Origin: Alistipes shahii WAL 8301
GTDB lineage: Bacteria; Bacteroidota; Bacteroidia; Bacteroidales; Rikenellaceae
Reading direction: 5' to 3'
DNA length: 64,000 bases
Assembly (NCBI RefSeq): GCF_025145845.1
Contig: NZ_CP102253.1
Coordinates: 744,001-808,000 of the forward strand
The translations under genes and the position numbers were made by a program. Positions 33,929-42,654 of the stretch are shown in pieces; positions within the stretch are counted from its first letter, which is position 1, and each line of letters starts with the position of its first letter. Below the pieces are notes generated by a model, which searched no databases, was not told the origin of the DNA, and worked only from the letters and a program-made list of their open reading frames with translations.

Positions 33929-34240
33929 CTATATCCGCGGCTTCTGCAACATGCGGATCACCAGCGAGGCGGCATAGATCAGCAGGGCGTAAATCAGCGA
34001 TATGAATGAAACCTTCAAGCCGCCGGCAACCAGCGTCAAAGGAACGTCGCCTACCTGCTGCACGACTTCAGCGGCATTGAACATCCCTTTCAACTGCCAG
34101 ATCAGGTCGGTCACCAACACCAGCAGGCCGATCTCCCTGACCCATGCCGGGGCTTTCCACGCGGCAAACAACAGACAAATCAATTCCACGGTCAGGATCG
34201 ACATGATCCATGTCCCGCCCTGAAGAAACAAATCGAACAT
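33929..34240 (-). CDS. Small three-helix membrane protein, ExbB/MotA-like fragment
   Basis: The 103-residue product has three hydrophobic segments (WIMSILTVELICLLFAAW, VREIGLLVLVTDLIWQ, VSFISLIYALLIYAASLVIRML). The last, preceded by GGLKV, recalls the final pore helix of ExbB/TolQ/MotA proton channels, and the first recalls their N-terminal helix, but the protein is half their usual length. It may be a minimal channel-like protein or a relict. It is divergent from the LytTR gene and no ExbD partner is seen. Confidence 0.6.
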   Translation of the reverse strand: MFDLFLQGGTWIMSILTVELICLLFAAWKAPAWVREIGLLVLVTDLIWQLKGMFNAAEVVQQVGDVPLTLVAGGLKVSFISLIYALLIYAASLVIRMLQKPRI

Positions 34241-34419
34241 AACGCAAAAGTTTTAAGTCATCGCGGGACCATTCCCGTATGGCAAAGATAGGCTGCCGCA
34301 GGCCGAAACCACAAAAAAACCGCCCGTCGAATCCCGCTCTTACGCCGTCGAATCCCGCCGATCGGCCCCGGGAGCGTTTTTTGCGGGACCGGGCGGGGAC
34401 ACCGGAGACTGATTTTACC

Positions 34420-34427
34420 TATATTTG
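34420..34427 (+). promoter_or_regulatory. -7 element of the LytTR gene
   Basis: TATATTTG, an exact consensus, 18 bases before the start codon. No TTG is at the correct upstream distance; the region there is GC-rich, so the promoter may need an activator. Confidence 0.5.
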
Positions 34428-34445
34428 TAAAAACGGAAATTCCGC

Positions 34446-35155
34446 ATGAAACAGTTTCTGCCCGTCGTCTGGTGGCTCACGGCCACGCTCGTCATCGCCT
34501 TTGTCCTCGTGGGGTTGGGGTATCTCTTCGCCGACGCCCTCCTGCTCGGAGTGCTGTTCCTGCCCGGAATGCTCACGGCGCGTTACTTCGTGCCGCAGCT
34601 GTCGTTCGAAAACCGGCGGCAGGGAATCCTCGACACCGTCTACCTTGCGCTGGCGATCCTCGGCATCGAATACCTCTCGCTGATGCTGGGCCATGCGGTG
34701 GTGCTCGGCGCCGGCGAAGGCGGAATGCCGGGGCTGCTGCTCAACCCCCCCCCTTCATCCTGCTGGTCCTGACGGCCCTCATCGCTCCGGAAATAGCTCT
34801 CGAAAAACACCTCGAACGCCGCTGTCCCTACGCCCGTTCGATCAGTTTCGTCTCCGACCGCCGCAAAATCACGCTCGACCCCGCGGAAATCAGCTACGTC
34901 GAATCGAACGACAGCGAAGTGTGGATTCACACCGCCGGGGGCCTCGCCTACCGCACCAAAACCCGCATTTCGCAATGGGAGACACAGTTGGACAGCCGTT
35001 TCCTGCGCATCCACCGCTCGTTCATCGTCAACACGGCGCGCATCGACCGCTGCTGCCCGGCACACGTGGAGATCGGCGGAATGACCATCGAGATTTCGCG
35101 CAAATACCGGGAGGCCGCGCGCCGACAGCTCACAGAGCAGGCCGCAAACGCCTAA
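34446..35155 (+). pseudogene. Membrane LytTR transcription regulator, frameshifted at a C9 tract
   Basis: The first frame (from ATG 34446) encodes about 100 residues with three or four hydrophobic helices (FLPVVWWLTATLVIAFVLVGL and so on) and runs into a stop at 34772 after a tract of nine C at 34745-34753. One more C, or two fewer, would continue into the second frame, which encodes FILLVLTALIAPEIALEKHLE and a complete LytTR DNA-binding domain (RKITLDPAEISYVESNDSEVWIHT, FLRIHRSFIVNTARID) to the stop at 35155. The intended protein is about 236 residues, a membrane-tethered regulator. The break is at a homopolymer, so it may be reversible phase variation, a sequencing error, or a true pseudogene. 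Confidence 0.85.
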
Positions 35156-35757
35156 TTTCGGCCCATAGCCGCCGCCACGCAGCGGATCGTCGGGAAAGCG
35201 TCGCGCAGATTGTCTGCCACCTCGCGGGGCGCACACCACACCGCGGAGTCGATCCCCTCCTCGGTCTGGGGCGTCAGACCGGCGCACCCGGACGCATGCA
35301 GTTCGTACCAGTGGGTCCGTTTCAGTTCCCAGCGCGCAGTTTTCGGAAAATAGTAGGCGTGCAGCGTCTCGCACAGCGGCCGCACGACCCGAGCCGCCAC
35401 GCCCGTCTCCTCTTCGACCTCACGCGCAGCGCACTCCTCGATGCGCTCCCCGCACTCCAGATGCCCTTTGGGCAGGTCCCAGCGGCCGTTGCGGTGGATC
35501 ATCAGCCACTCGCCGCAGTCGTTCACCACCACGCCGCCCGCCGCCTCGACCGGCGTGAACTCCGCCGCAAAGGCCGCGAAAGCCCTGTCGGGATCGTCCG
35601 AAACGACGGCCACGGAGTTGTGCGATTCGAGAAAATTCAGTATCTTGGCCCGTGATATGCCGCCGCAGGCTTCGGCCGCAACGGCGTACCACGCCCCGCC
35701 GGGAGCTTCGGCCGTGAACGCCACGGCCCTGTCGGCGAAATAAACGGTACGGTTCAT
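35152..35757 (-). CDS. NUDIX hydrolase
   Basis: The 201-residue protein has a full Nudix box in its second half, GHLECGERIEECAAREVEEETGV (GX5EX7REUXEEXGU), which binds magnesium to hydrolyse nucleoside diphosphate derivatives linked to another moiety. The N-terminal 75 residues (MNRTVYFADRAVAF) form a separate region without a recognised family. Start ATG 35757 was chosen because it lies 23 bases after a TATATTTG box; the open frame continues far upstream only as antisense of the S9 peptidase gene. The stop overlaps the convergent LytTR gene by four bases. Confidence 0.9.
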   Translation of the reverse strand: MNRTVYFADRAVAFTAEAPGGAWYAVAAEACGGISRAKILNFLESHNSVAVVSDDPDRAFAAFAAEFTPVEAAGGVVVNDCGEWLMIHRNGRWDLPKGHLECGERIEECAAREVEEETGVAARVVRPLCETLHAYYFPKTARWELKRTHWYELHASGCAGLTPQTEEGIDSAVWCAPREVADNLRDAFPTIRCVAAAMGRN

Positions 35758-35779
35758 CTTTTCATCGGAAATTTGTGAA

Positions 35780-35787
35780 CAAATATA
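35780..35787 (-). promoter_or_regulatory. -7 element of the NUDIX gene
   Basis: CAAATATA reads TATATTTG on the minus strand, an exact -7 match, about 23 bases upstream of the NUDIX start. The -33 side is T-rich without TTG at the right distance. The divergent S9 peptidase start is 19 bases away. Confidence 0.5.
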
Positions 35788-35805
35788 CGTAAGAAACCTC
35801 AAAAA

Positions 35806-37941
35806 ATGAAAAAAATTCTCCTGATGACGGCTATTGCAGCTATGGGCCTCGGCGGATGCGACAAGCGTCCCGAGCCTCTGAAGATCGACAATGCGCTGAC
35901 GGCCGAAGAGATCGCCGCCGGACGCCTCACCCCCGAGGTGATGTGGAAGATGAGCCGCGCGGGCGGCTCGTCGCTCTCGCCCGACGGCCGGACGCTCCTC
36001 TACCAGCAGACCGACTACAACATGGCCGAGAACCGCGGCGTGACGACGATCCGGGTCGAGGACATGGACTCGAAGGCCGTGACATGCCTGACGGACTTCA
36101 CGTCGAACAGCCTCTCGCCGAAGTGGAGCGCCGACGGACGGCACATCTATTTCCTCTCGGACCGCGGCGGTTCGATGCAGGTGTGGCGGATGAACGCCTC
36201 GGGCGGCGACGCGACGCAGATCACGGGCAGCGGCGACGGCGTTCCCGACGTGGAGGGCTTCGGCGTAAGCCCCGACGGAAAGCACATCTGGTGGGTGCAG
36301 ACCGTGCGGACGGCCGACCGCCGTTCGTCGGACATCTACAAGGACATGGACAAATCGAAAGCCCGCATCTACGACGACCTGATGGCCCGCCACTGGGACT
36401 ACTGGGACGAGGGCGAATACCGCCACATCTTCGTCGGCGAGCTGAGCAAGGGAGTCGTGACGGGCGGCAGGGACATCATGCCCGACGCGCAGTGGGACGC
36501 CCCGCTGGCGCCCTATTTCGACATGGCCGAGATCGCCTGGAACAACGCCGGGACGATGCTGGCCTACACCTGCAAACCGCTGACGGGCACCGCCTACGCC
36601 GTGTCGACCGATTCGGACATCTTCGTCTACGACCTCGAAAGCGGCGCGACGCAAAACATCTGCAAGCCCACCAACTTCAATACCGGCAAACCCGTCAACG
36701 ATCAGGCGGCCATGGTCGGCTACGACAAATATCCCGTCTGGTCGCCCGATGATTCGAAGATCGCCTTCCTCTCGCAGCGCCGCGCAGGCAACGAGTCGGA
36801 CAAGGCCCGCCTGTTCGTCTACGACTGCCACACCGCCGAAATGCAGGACCTCACCGCCGACTTCGACTACAACGCCCAGAACGTCGTCTGGAGCGGCAAC
36901 GACCTGATCTATTTCATCGCCCCGATCGAGGCGACGCACCAGATCTGCCGCGTCGCGCCGTCGGTCGGCGAGGTGGAGGTCATCACCCGCGGCGACCACG
37001 ACATCAACGCCTTCACGATGGCCGGGGAGCGGATCGCCGCCGAGATGTGCACGATCTCGATGGCCACGGAGTTCTTCGAGATAAATCCGGAGGACGGCTC
37101 TTTGGCGCAAATCTCGGCCATCAACAAATCGGTCTACGACAATATCAGGATGGGCGAGGTGCAGAAACGCTGGGTCAAGACCACCGACGGCAAGCAGATG
37201 CTGACGTGGGTGATCCTGCCGCCCGATTTCGACCCGTCGCAAAAATATCCGGTGCTGCTCTACTGCCAGGGCGGCCCGCAGAGCGTCGTATCGCAGTTCT
37301 GGAGCTACCGCTGGAATTTTCAGCTGATGGCAGCGCAGGGATATATCGTCGTCGCGCCGAACCGCCGCGGCCTGCCCTCGTTCGGACAGGAGTGGCTCGA
37401 CCAGATTTCGGGCGACTACTCGGGCCAGAACATCCGCGACTACCTCTCGGCCATCGACGACGTGGCCCGCGAACCGTGGGCCGACCGGGAGCGCATGGGC
37501 TGCGTCGGGGCGTCGTACGGCGGCTATTCGGTCTATTTCCTCGCCGGATGCCACGAGAAGCGTTTCAAGGCCTTCATCTCCCACTGCGGCATCTTCGATT
37601 TCGACTCGATGTACGGCGAAACCGAGGAGCTGTTCTTCGTCAACAACGACTACGGAGGCCCCTACTGGGACACGGCGAACGCCACGGCACAGCGTTCCTA
37701 CGCCAACTCGCCGCACAAGTTCGTCTCGAAATGGGACACGCCAATCCTGATCATCACCGGCGAGAAGGATTTCCGCATCCCCTACACCCAGTCGCTCGAA
37801 GCCTTCACGGCGGCCCGCACGCTGGGCATTCCGGCGCGGCTCGTGGCGTTCGAAAACGAGGCGCATCAGGTCTTCAAACCCCAGAACTCGCTGGTCTGGA
37901 ACCGCGAATTCTTCGGCTGGCTCGACAAGTACGTAAAATAG
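35806..37941 (+). CDS. S9-family prolyl peptidase (DPP IV/prolyl tripeptidyl peptidase-like), lipoprotein
   Basis: The 711-residue protein has a lipoprotein signal (MKKILLMTAIAAMGLGGCDK), an N-terminal beta-propeller region with WD-like strands (SLSPDGRTLLYQQ, PKWSADGRHIYFLSD, PVWSPDDSKIAFLSQ) and a C-terminal alpha/beta hydrolase. The catalytic triad is the Ser of GASYGGY, the Asp of GEKDFRIPY and the His of ENEAHQVF. The S9 family removes di- or tripeptides from peptides, often after proline. It is probably anchored in the periplasm or on the surface and serves peptide utilisation. It is a single-gene unit ended by a terminator. Confidence 0.93.
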   Translation: MKKILLMTAIAAMGLGGCDKRPEPLKIDNALTAEEIAAGRLTPEVMWKMSRAGGSSLSPDGRTLLYQQTDYNMAENRGVTTIRVEDMDSKAVTCLTDFTSNSLSPKWSADGRHIYFLSDRGGSMQVWRMNASGGDATQITGSGDGVPDVEGFGVSPDGKHIWWVQTVRTADRRSSDIYKDMDKSKARIYDDLMARHWDYWDEGEYRHIFVGELSKGVVTGGRDIMPDAQWDAPLAPYFDMAEIAWNNAGTMLAYTCKPLTGTAYAVSTDSDIFVYDLESGATQNICKPTNFNTGKPVNDQAAMVGYDKYPVWSPDDSKIAFLSQRRAGNESDKARLFVYDCHTAEMQDLTADFDYNAQNVVWSGNDLIYFIAPIEATHQICRVAPSVGEVEVITRGDHDINAFTMAGERIAAEMCTISMATEFFEINPEDGSLAQISAINKSVYDNIRMGEVQKRWVKTTDGKQMLTWVILPPDFDPSQKYPVLLYCQGGPQSVVSQFWSYRWNFQLMAAQGYIVVAPNRRGLPSFGQEWLDQISGDYSGQNIRDYLSAIDDVAREPWADRERMGCVGASYGGYSVYFLAGCHEKRFKAFISHCGIFDFDSMYGETEELFFVNNDYGGPYWDTANATAQRSYANSPHKFVSKWDTPILIITGEKDFRIPYTQSLEAFTAARTLGIPARLVAFENEAHQVFKPQNSLVWNREFFGWLDKYVK

Positions 37942-37996
37942 CCGACCCGACAGCGAACGAGGGCCGCCCGGACCGGAACTGCGCTCCGGTGAAAGC

Positions 37997-38032
37997 AAAA
38001 CCTCCCTGCAAGTTGCGCAGGGAGGTTTTTTG
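37997..38032 (+). terminator. Rho-independent terminator after the S9 peptidase
   Basis: AAAACCTCCCTGC pairs with GCAGGGAGGTTTT around a short loop, followed by TT. It separates the peptidase from the seven-gene surface operon. The rest of 37942-38176 holds no gene. Confidence 0.88.
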
Positions 38033-38139
38033 CGCTCCGCACCGCCGGAAAGGCGCATCCGTGAGGATAAAAAGGAGGCTGTTCGTGATGAAAAATCCGG
38101 CGTTCGTTGAATTTATTTCCGCGAACGGGAACCTGTACC

Positions 38140-38147
38140 TATTTTTG
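38140..38147 (+). promoter_or_regulatory. -7 element of the seven-gene surface operon
   Basis: TATTTTTG at 38140-38147 is an exact TAnnTTTG match, 29 bases before the first gene of the operon. The nearest TTG is too far upstream (30-base gap), so the -33 box is poor and an activator or alternative sigma factor may be used. Confidence 0.5.
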
Positions 38148-38176
38148 TACACATTACAGATAAAAGAATCTATTCT

Positions 38177-40039
38177 ATGCGAATAAATTTCCGGATTATT
38201 TGGCTCGCGCTGCCTCTGGTCTTCGGGGCATGCTCCGATTCTTCGGATGCGGACACCCGGCCCGCGACCGAAACAATCAGCGTATCGGTAGGCTCCGGTC
38301 CGAAGATCGACATCGAATCCGAAGACAAGTCCCGCACCCAGCTCGGCGAAGACGGCGTATCGGTCAAATGGGCTTCCGACGACCAGATCGCACTCTGGGC
38401 CGTCAACTCCCGATCCGAGACCGTCTTCAGCAAACAGGCTTTCAAACTCTACCACTACAACACCGACTACAACACGGCCAAGTTCAGGGGAGACATCCCG
38501 CAAATGCCCGCGGACACCTACACCTATTATGCCGTGTCGCCCGTTCCGTCCGAAAGTGACGGCACGCAGGCCACCTACCTGATCCCTGACGTGCAGGACG
38601 GCGGCTTCAACGGCGACTGGGACGTGATGGTGGCCGATCCGGTCAAGGCCCCGGCTCTGGAGAAGAACGACACCGGCGAGACGGTGCAGTTCCAGTTCCG
38701 CCACAAAGTTCACGTGCTGAAAATACGCATTCCGAAAAACGATCTGGGCGAAAAGGTCTCGGAGATCACGCTGGCATTTCCGCAGCCCGTCACGGGGCGC
38801 ATGACGGTCGATGCCGCCGATCCCGATGCCGCGCCGACGCTCACCGACGGCAACAACACGCTGACGCTGCGTTTCGACACTCCGAAGGATGCGGGCGACG
38901 TGGTCTTCGCCGTCATCGCACCGGTGGAACTCACCGCCGAGCAGCCGGTGACCATCACCGCGATTTGCGAAGCCGGGGAATCCGAGCCGCGCAACATCCC
39001 CGGCAAACACTTCTCCGAAGGCCACACCACCCCGATCGCCTACCACATTCCCGCCATCGGCCGCTATTACACGCGTCTGAACTTCTCGCTGCCTGCGGAC
39101 AAGGGCACGGCGACGCTGGGCGAGGCGGTCGGAAAGATCACCCTCACCGCCCCCGAAGGCTCGCTGTTCGACAACGGCACGAACGTCCGCCAGTTCACGC
39201 CCGACGCCGAGGGCAAATACACGATGGTGCTCAAACCCTCGTGGACCGACAACCTCTCGGGAAAAGCCGTCACGGTACAGTACGAATCGGAAAGCGCTGT
39301 CGTATCGAACACGCTGACAATGCCGCAGATCACCGAATTCGGCAACAACGACATCACGCTCAGCGTCCCCTACCTGCTGGCGGAGGATTTCAGCAATATC
39401 ATCCAGTTCGACTACGACTGCAACGTCGGAACGGGAACAAGCAGCAGCAGCGCCGGAAACAAGGATGCGCACCTGCTGTCCGACAAGGGCGCCATCGGAT
39501 GGACGGCGGCTCGTGTGGGCGGGGAAACCGGGAAATGTATCCGAAGCTCCTGCCGGTTCGAAGGCGGAGGAGTCGGCAAGGCTTCATCGTATGCCCGCTA
39601 CCCGGGACGTATCGACTCGCCGCCCGTCAGCGGTATCAAATCCGGCAAAACAGTCAGAGTCCGGGTTTCATTCGATTACGTCGGAGGACAGGACTCCTGG
39701 ATGATGGACAGTAACAAAAATAAGGGCGGAACATACGGCAATCCTACGTTCAATTACGGCTACACGACCAATTCGGGCCAGCCCAACGGCGGAGACAATC
39801 TTGAAAACCCCGTCGAAGCGGAAGACATAGCCCTCGAAACCGACAAATCGTGGAATACCCCGCTTTCGAATTGGAACACCAAAACATTCCTGGCCGACTT
39901 TAACAGCGCCCACAGAATCTCATGGAAGGTGAATGTCAACCGTATCGGCAACGTATCGTCCTGGACCGGAATATTCGGCGCCAACGGCAATCACTACCTC
40001 TACCTCGACAACATCAAAGTATCCATCGTCAACGAATAA
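38177..40039 (+). CDS. Fimbrillin-family surface lipoprotein
   Basis: The 620-residue protein has a lipoprotein signal (IIWLALPLVFGACSDSSD), then the Mfa-like fimbrillin N-terminal pattern SRTQLGEDGVSVKWASDDQIALWA and repeated beta-sandwich domains with the late FRHKVHVLKIRIP. The last 200 residues (from DFSNIIQFDYDCNVGTG) look like a separate carbohydrate-binding or jellyroll module ending HYLYLDNIKVSIVNE. In fimbriae of this family lipidated precursors are moved to the surface and polymerise or cap the fibre; whether this one is a stalk or tip is unknown. It is the first gene, five bases before the next. Confidence 0.82.
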   Translation: MRINFRIIWLALPLVFGACSDSSDADTRPATETISVSVGSGPKIDIESEDKSRTQLGEDGVSVKWASDDQIALWAVNSRSETVFSKQAFKLYHYNTDYNTAKFRGDIPQMPADTYTYYAVSPVPSESDGTQATYLIPDVQDGGFNGDWDVMVADPVKAPALEKNDTGETVQFQFRHKVHVLKIRIPKNDLGEKVSEITLAFPQPVTGRMTVDAADPDAAPTLTDGNNTLTLRFDTPKDAGDVVFAVIAPVELTAEQPVTITAICEAGESEPRNIPGKHFSEGHTTPIAYHIPAIGRYYTRLNFSLPADKGTATLGEAVGKITLTAPEGSLFDNGTNVRQFTPDAEGKYTMVLKPSWTDNLSGKAVTVQYESESAVVSNTLTMPQITEFGNNDITLSVPYLLAEDFSNIIQFDYDCNVGTGTSSSSAGNKDAHLLSDKGAIGWTAARVGGETGKCIRSSCRFEGGGVGKASSYARYPGRIDSPPVSGIKSGKTVRVRVSFDYVGGQDSWMMDSNKNKGGTYGNPTFNYGYTTNSGQPNGGDNLENPVEAEDIALETDKSWNTPLSNWNTKTFLADFNSAHRISWKVNVNRIGNVSSWTGIFGANGNHYLYLDNIKVSIVNE

Positions 40040-40044
40040 CCGCC

Positions 40045-40851
40045 ATGAGAAAACTGCTTTACCTGCTTGCATCGGCGGCTGTCATGGCCGGAGGATGCTC
40101 CGAAAAGAAAGAGACCCCGGCCGGAGAGGGCTGCGGAACCATCCGCATCGCCTGCGAGGCCGACGCCACGATTGATGCCGCTGCGGCGATGGCCGCGGTT
40201 CAGGGCGCGACCCGCGCTGCGGCGAAACCCGACGGCAAAGATTTCACGCTCCGCATCCGGGGTGAAAATTTCGACAAAAGCTGGGCGACGGTCGCGGCGT
40301 ATAACGCCGAGGAGACCGCCTACACCTTCCCCGAAGGCCGCTACGCGATCACGGTCACCTACGGCGATCCCGAAGCCGAAGGCGCGGACAAACCCTACTA
40401 CGCAGGCGCGACCGAAGTGGAGGTCGCGGCGCGCCGCACCAGCACCGCGCAGATCACGGCGACGATCGGCAATGCGCAGACCCTCGTGCGCGCCACCGAG
40501 TCGTTCAAAAAATACTACAACAACGCGGAGTTCACCGTGACGACCGGAGCGGGCAGCATCTTCACGTTCCGTCCCTGCGACGCGGCCGAAGCGGAAGCCG
40601 TCTGGGTGCAGGCCGGAAAGCCGCTCACCTTGAAGGGTACGGCCCGGGGCCAGAGCCAGGACGGCACGTCGGAGGGGCCGCTCTACACCTTCACCCCCGA
40701 GCCGCTCGAAGCGGCACGCCCAGCCACGCGCCACATCTTCACGCTCGACGCCAAGAAGGCCGGCAGCGCGACGCTGACCGTCACCCTCGGCGAAGGATAC
40801 ACCGAGACCGTGGAACTCGACGTGGAACTCAACGACGAGGCCACCGAATAA
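40045..40851 (+). CDS. DUF4493-type lipoprotein
   Basis: The 268-residue product has a lipoprotein signal (LLYLLASAAVMAGGCSEK) and one domain with the DUF4493 pattern: an Arg site (GATRAAAKPDGKDFTLRIRG), the phrase YTFPEGRYAITVTYGDP and the paired strands YYAGATEVEVAARRTSTAQITATI. DUF4493 is a beta-sandwich found in Bacteroidales surface lipoproteins related to fimbrial shaft proteins; its role is unproved. Start ATG 40045 was chosen because it gives the signal peptide and sits five bases after the upstream stop. Confidence 0.8.
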   Translation: MRKLLYLLASAAVMAGGCSEKKETPAGEGCGTIRIACEADATIDAAAAMAAVQGATRAAAKPDGKDFTLRIRGENFDKSWATVAAYNAEETAYTFPEGRYAITVTYGDPEAEGADKPYYAGATEVEVAARRTSTAQITATIGNAQTLVRATESFKKYYNNAEFTVTTGAGSIFTFRPCDAAEAEAVWVQAGKPLTLKGTARGQSQDGTSEGPLYTFTPEPLEAARPATRHIFTLDAKKAGSATLTVTLGEGYTETVELDVELNDEATE

Positions 40852-40872
40852 CGCAAATAAAAATACCGAGAT

Positions 40873-42642
40873 ATGAAAACCTTTACCAAGATTCTGACGG
40901 CTGCGGCAGCGACGGCGCTGCTCGCGACCGGCTGTGTGAACGAAGATCCCGCCTATAAGAACAACGAGCCGGGCACTCCGCCCGATCCCAACGCCAAAGG
41001 CTACCTGACGCTGGCGGACATGAGCATGCGCGTCGTGGTCGACACCGATACCGAAACCCGCCCCGACGACACGTCAGACGAGACGGCGAAGCCCCAGACG
41101 CGCACCGACGAGGCGCAGCCCGACGTCGACACATTCATCATCGAAATTCGCGACGCAACGGGCAAGCTGGCGCTCCAGGAGACTTACGGCGATCTGAAGG
41201 TCTCGATCGGCGAGGCAGGCAGGCTGGAGCTTCCGGTGGGCGGCTACACGATGGAGGTCCGTTCGGAAGAGGCCGCCACGACGCCGGCAGCCGAATGGGA
41301 ACACCCCGTCTATTTCGGTTCGCAGGAGTTCGTCATCGAGAAGAACCAAACCACGCCCATCAACGAGGTCGTCTGCACGCTGAACAACATCAAGGTGACG
41401 CTGATGTGTTCGAAAGACCTCGCCGACCAGCTCACCGCCGACACCAAGTCGACCGTCACGCTGGGCGAAACGACGATGACCTTCCTGAAGGATGAAACCC
41501 GCGCGGCCTACTTCATGCCGCAGGGCGAGACCAACACGCTCAAATTGCACCTCGAAGGGGCTTTCGCCGATACGCCCGACGCACCCGTCCGGATCAACAA
41601 GAGCATCTCGGGCGTCAAGGCCGGACAATGGCGCAAGCTCTCGATCGTGATCACCTACTCGGACAAGGGAGACATCAAACTGGACATCGACGTCAACGAC
41701 TTCATGGAGGACGACGAAATCCCGGTCAACGATCCCGACAACCCCGGCGAACCCGGACTTCCCGTCGCCCCGACCCTCGAATGTCCGGGCTACGACCTCA
41801 CGAAACCCTTCCAGCTTCTGGCCTCGATGTTCGACGCCCAGGGCAACTACACCCGGCCGTTCGCATTCAATCTCGCCTCGTCCAACGGCATCGGGTCGTT
41901 CGCGGTGAAAATCACGTCGGACAACTCCCGGCTGACCGGCATGGTGTCCGGAATCGGCGGTCCGGAATTCGACCTCTGCACAATCGGGGCGTCGGACCCC
42001 GCCTACACGGTTCTCGCAGGCCTCGGCTTCCCGCTGGGCGACGATCTCAAGGGGGCGACTTCGAAGAGTTTCGACATCGCAGGAGCCATGAAACTGCTCT
42101 ATCCCGCATACGAGGGCACGCACGCATTCGCCTTCGAGATAACCGACGCCAAAGGACTTTCGGCCCGGGCGTCGCTGACGCTCACGGTCGATCCGGCCAA
42201 CGAAGGCCCTTCGATTGTCGGCGTAGATTTCAATATCGACGAAACGCAAACGCCGTCCGCAGACCGCGACACGGAGATCGACATCACGGCGCAAACAGGC
42301 ATCAAATCGCTCGACGTGACCATCGACTGCGACAACCTCGACGCCAAGGAACTCGGCACGATGGGCATCCCGGCCCGGTTCGATCTCTGCAATATCGAAG
42401 GCTTCGAAGATACGAACGGAACCATGCATCCGGCCGAAGATGTCCGGGAGGCGATTTCAGCCCTCGGATTCCCCATCGAGGACGCAGTCAAGGACAAACC
42501 GTCCATTCGGCTCAAGATCGACAAGATGTTCACCAGATTGCTGACAGGCTTCCCCGGCAACAACAATTTCATACTCACGGTGACGGAGAACAACGGTCTC
42601 AGCACGACCAAGACCCTGAAGTATTACGTACCGGCGAATTAA
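40873..42642 (+). CDS. DUF4493-type lipoprotein with tandem C-terminal repeats
   Basis: The 589-residue lipoprotein (TAAAATALLATGCVNEDP) has a DUF4493 module (about residues 35-290; TLALQ-type strands, VGGYTMEVRSEE, VYFGSQEFVIEKNQ), a Pro/Asp linker (EIPVNDPDNPGEPGLPV), and two tandem homologous domains of about 130 residues. Both contain FDLC (at about residues 365 and 502), then a GLGFPLGDD / ALGFPIEDA phrase, and end AFAFEITDAKGLSARASLTLTV and FILTVTENNGLSTTKTLKYYV. It lies 21 bases after the preceding gene and 12 before the next. Confidence 0.8.
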   Translation: MKTFTKILTAAAATALLATGCVNEDPAYKNNEPGTPPDPNAKGYLTLADMSMRVVVDTDTETRPDDTSDETAKPQTRTDEAQPDVDTFIIEIRDATGKLALQETYGDLKVSIGEAGRLELPVGGYTMEVRSEEAATTPAAEWEHPVYFGSQEFVIEKNQTTPINEVVCTLNNIKVTLMCSKDLADQLTADTKSTVTLGETTMTFLKDETRAAYFMPQGETNTLKLHLEGAFADTPDAPVRINKSISGVKAGQWRKLSIVITYSDKGDIKLDIDVNDFMEDDEIPVNDPDNPGEPGLPVAPTLECPGYDLTKPFQLLASMFDAQGNYTRPFAFNLASSNGIGSFAVKITSDNSRLTGMVSGIGGPEFDLCTIGASDPAYTVLAGLGFPLGDDLKGATSKSFDIAGAMKLLYPAYEGTHAFAFEITDAKGLSARASLTLTVDPANEGPSIVGVDFNIDETQTPSADRDTEIDITAQTGIKSLDVTIDCDNLDAKELGTMGIPARFDLCNIEGFEDTNGTMHPAEDVREAISALGFPIEDAVKDKPSIRLKIDKMFTRLLTGFPGNNNFILTVTENNGLSTTKTLKYYVPAN

Positions 42643-42654
42643 GGCTGACGAATT

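Noticed and set aside
35758..38058. 968-codon minus frame running into the NUDIX gene
   Set aside because: Only the last 201 codons are a gene. The upstream part is antisense to the S9 peptidase, and a promoter lies just before ATG 35757.
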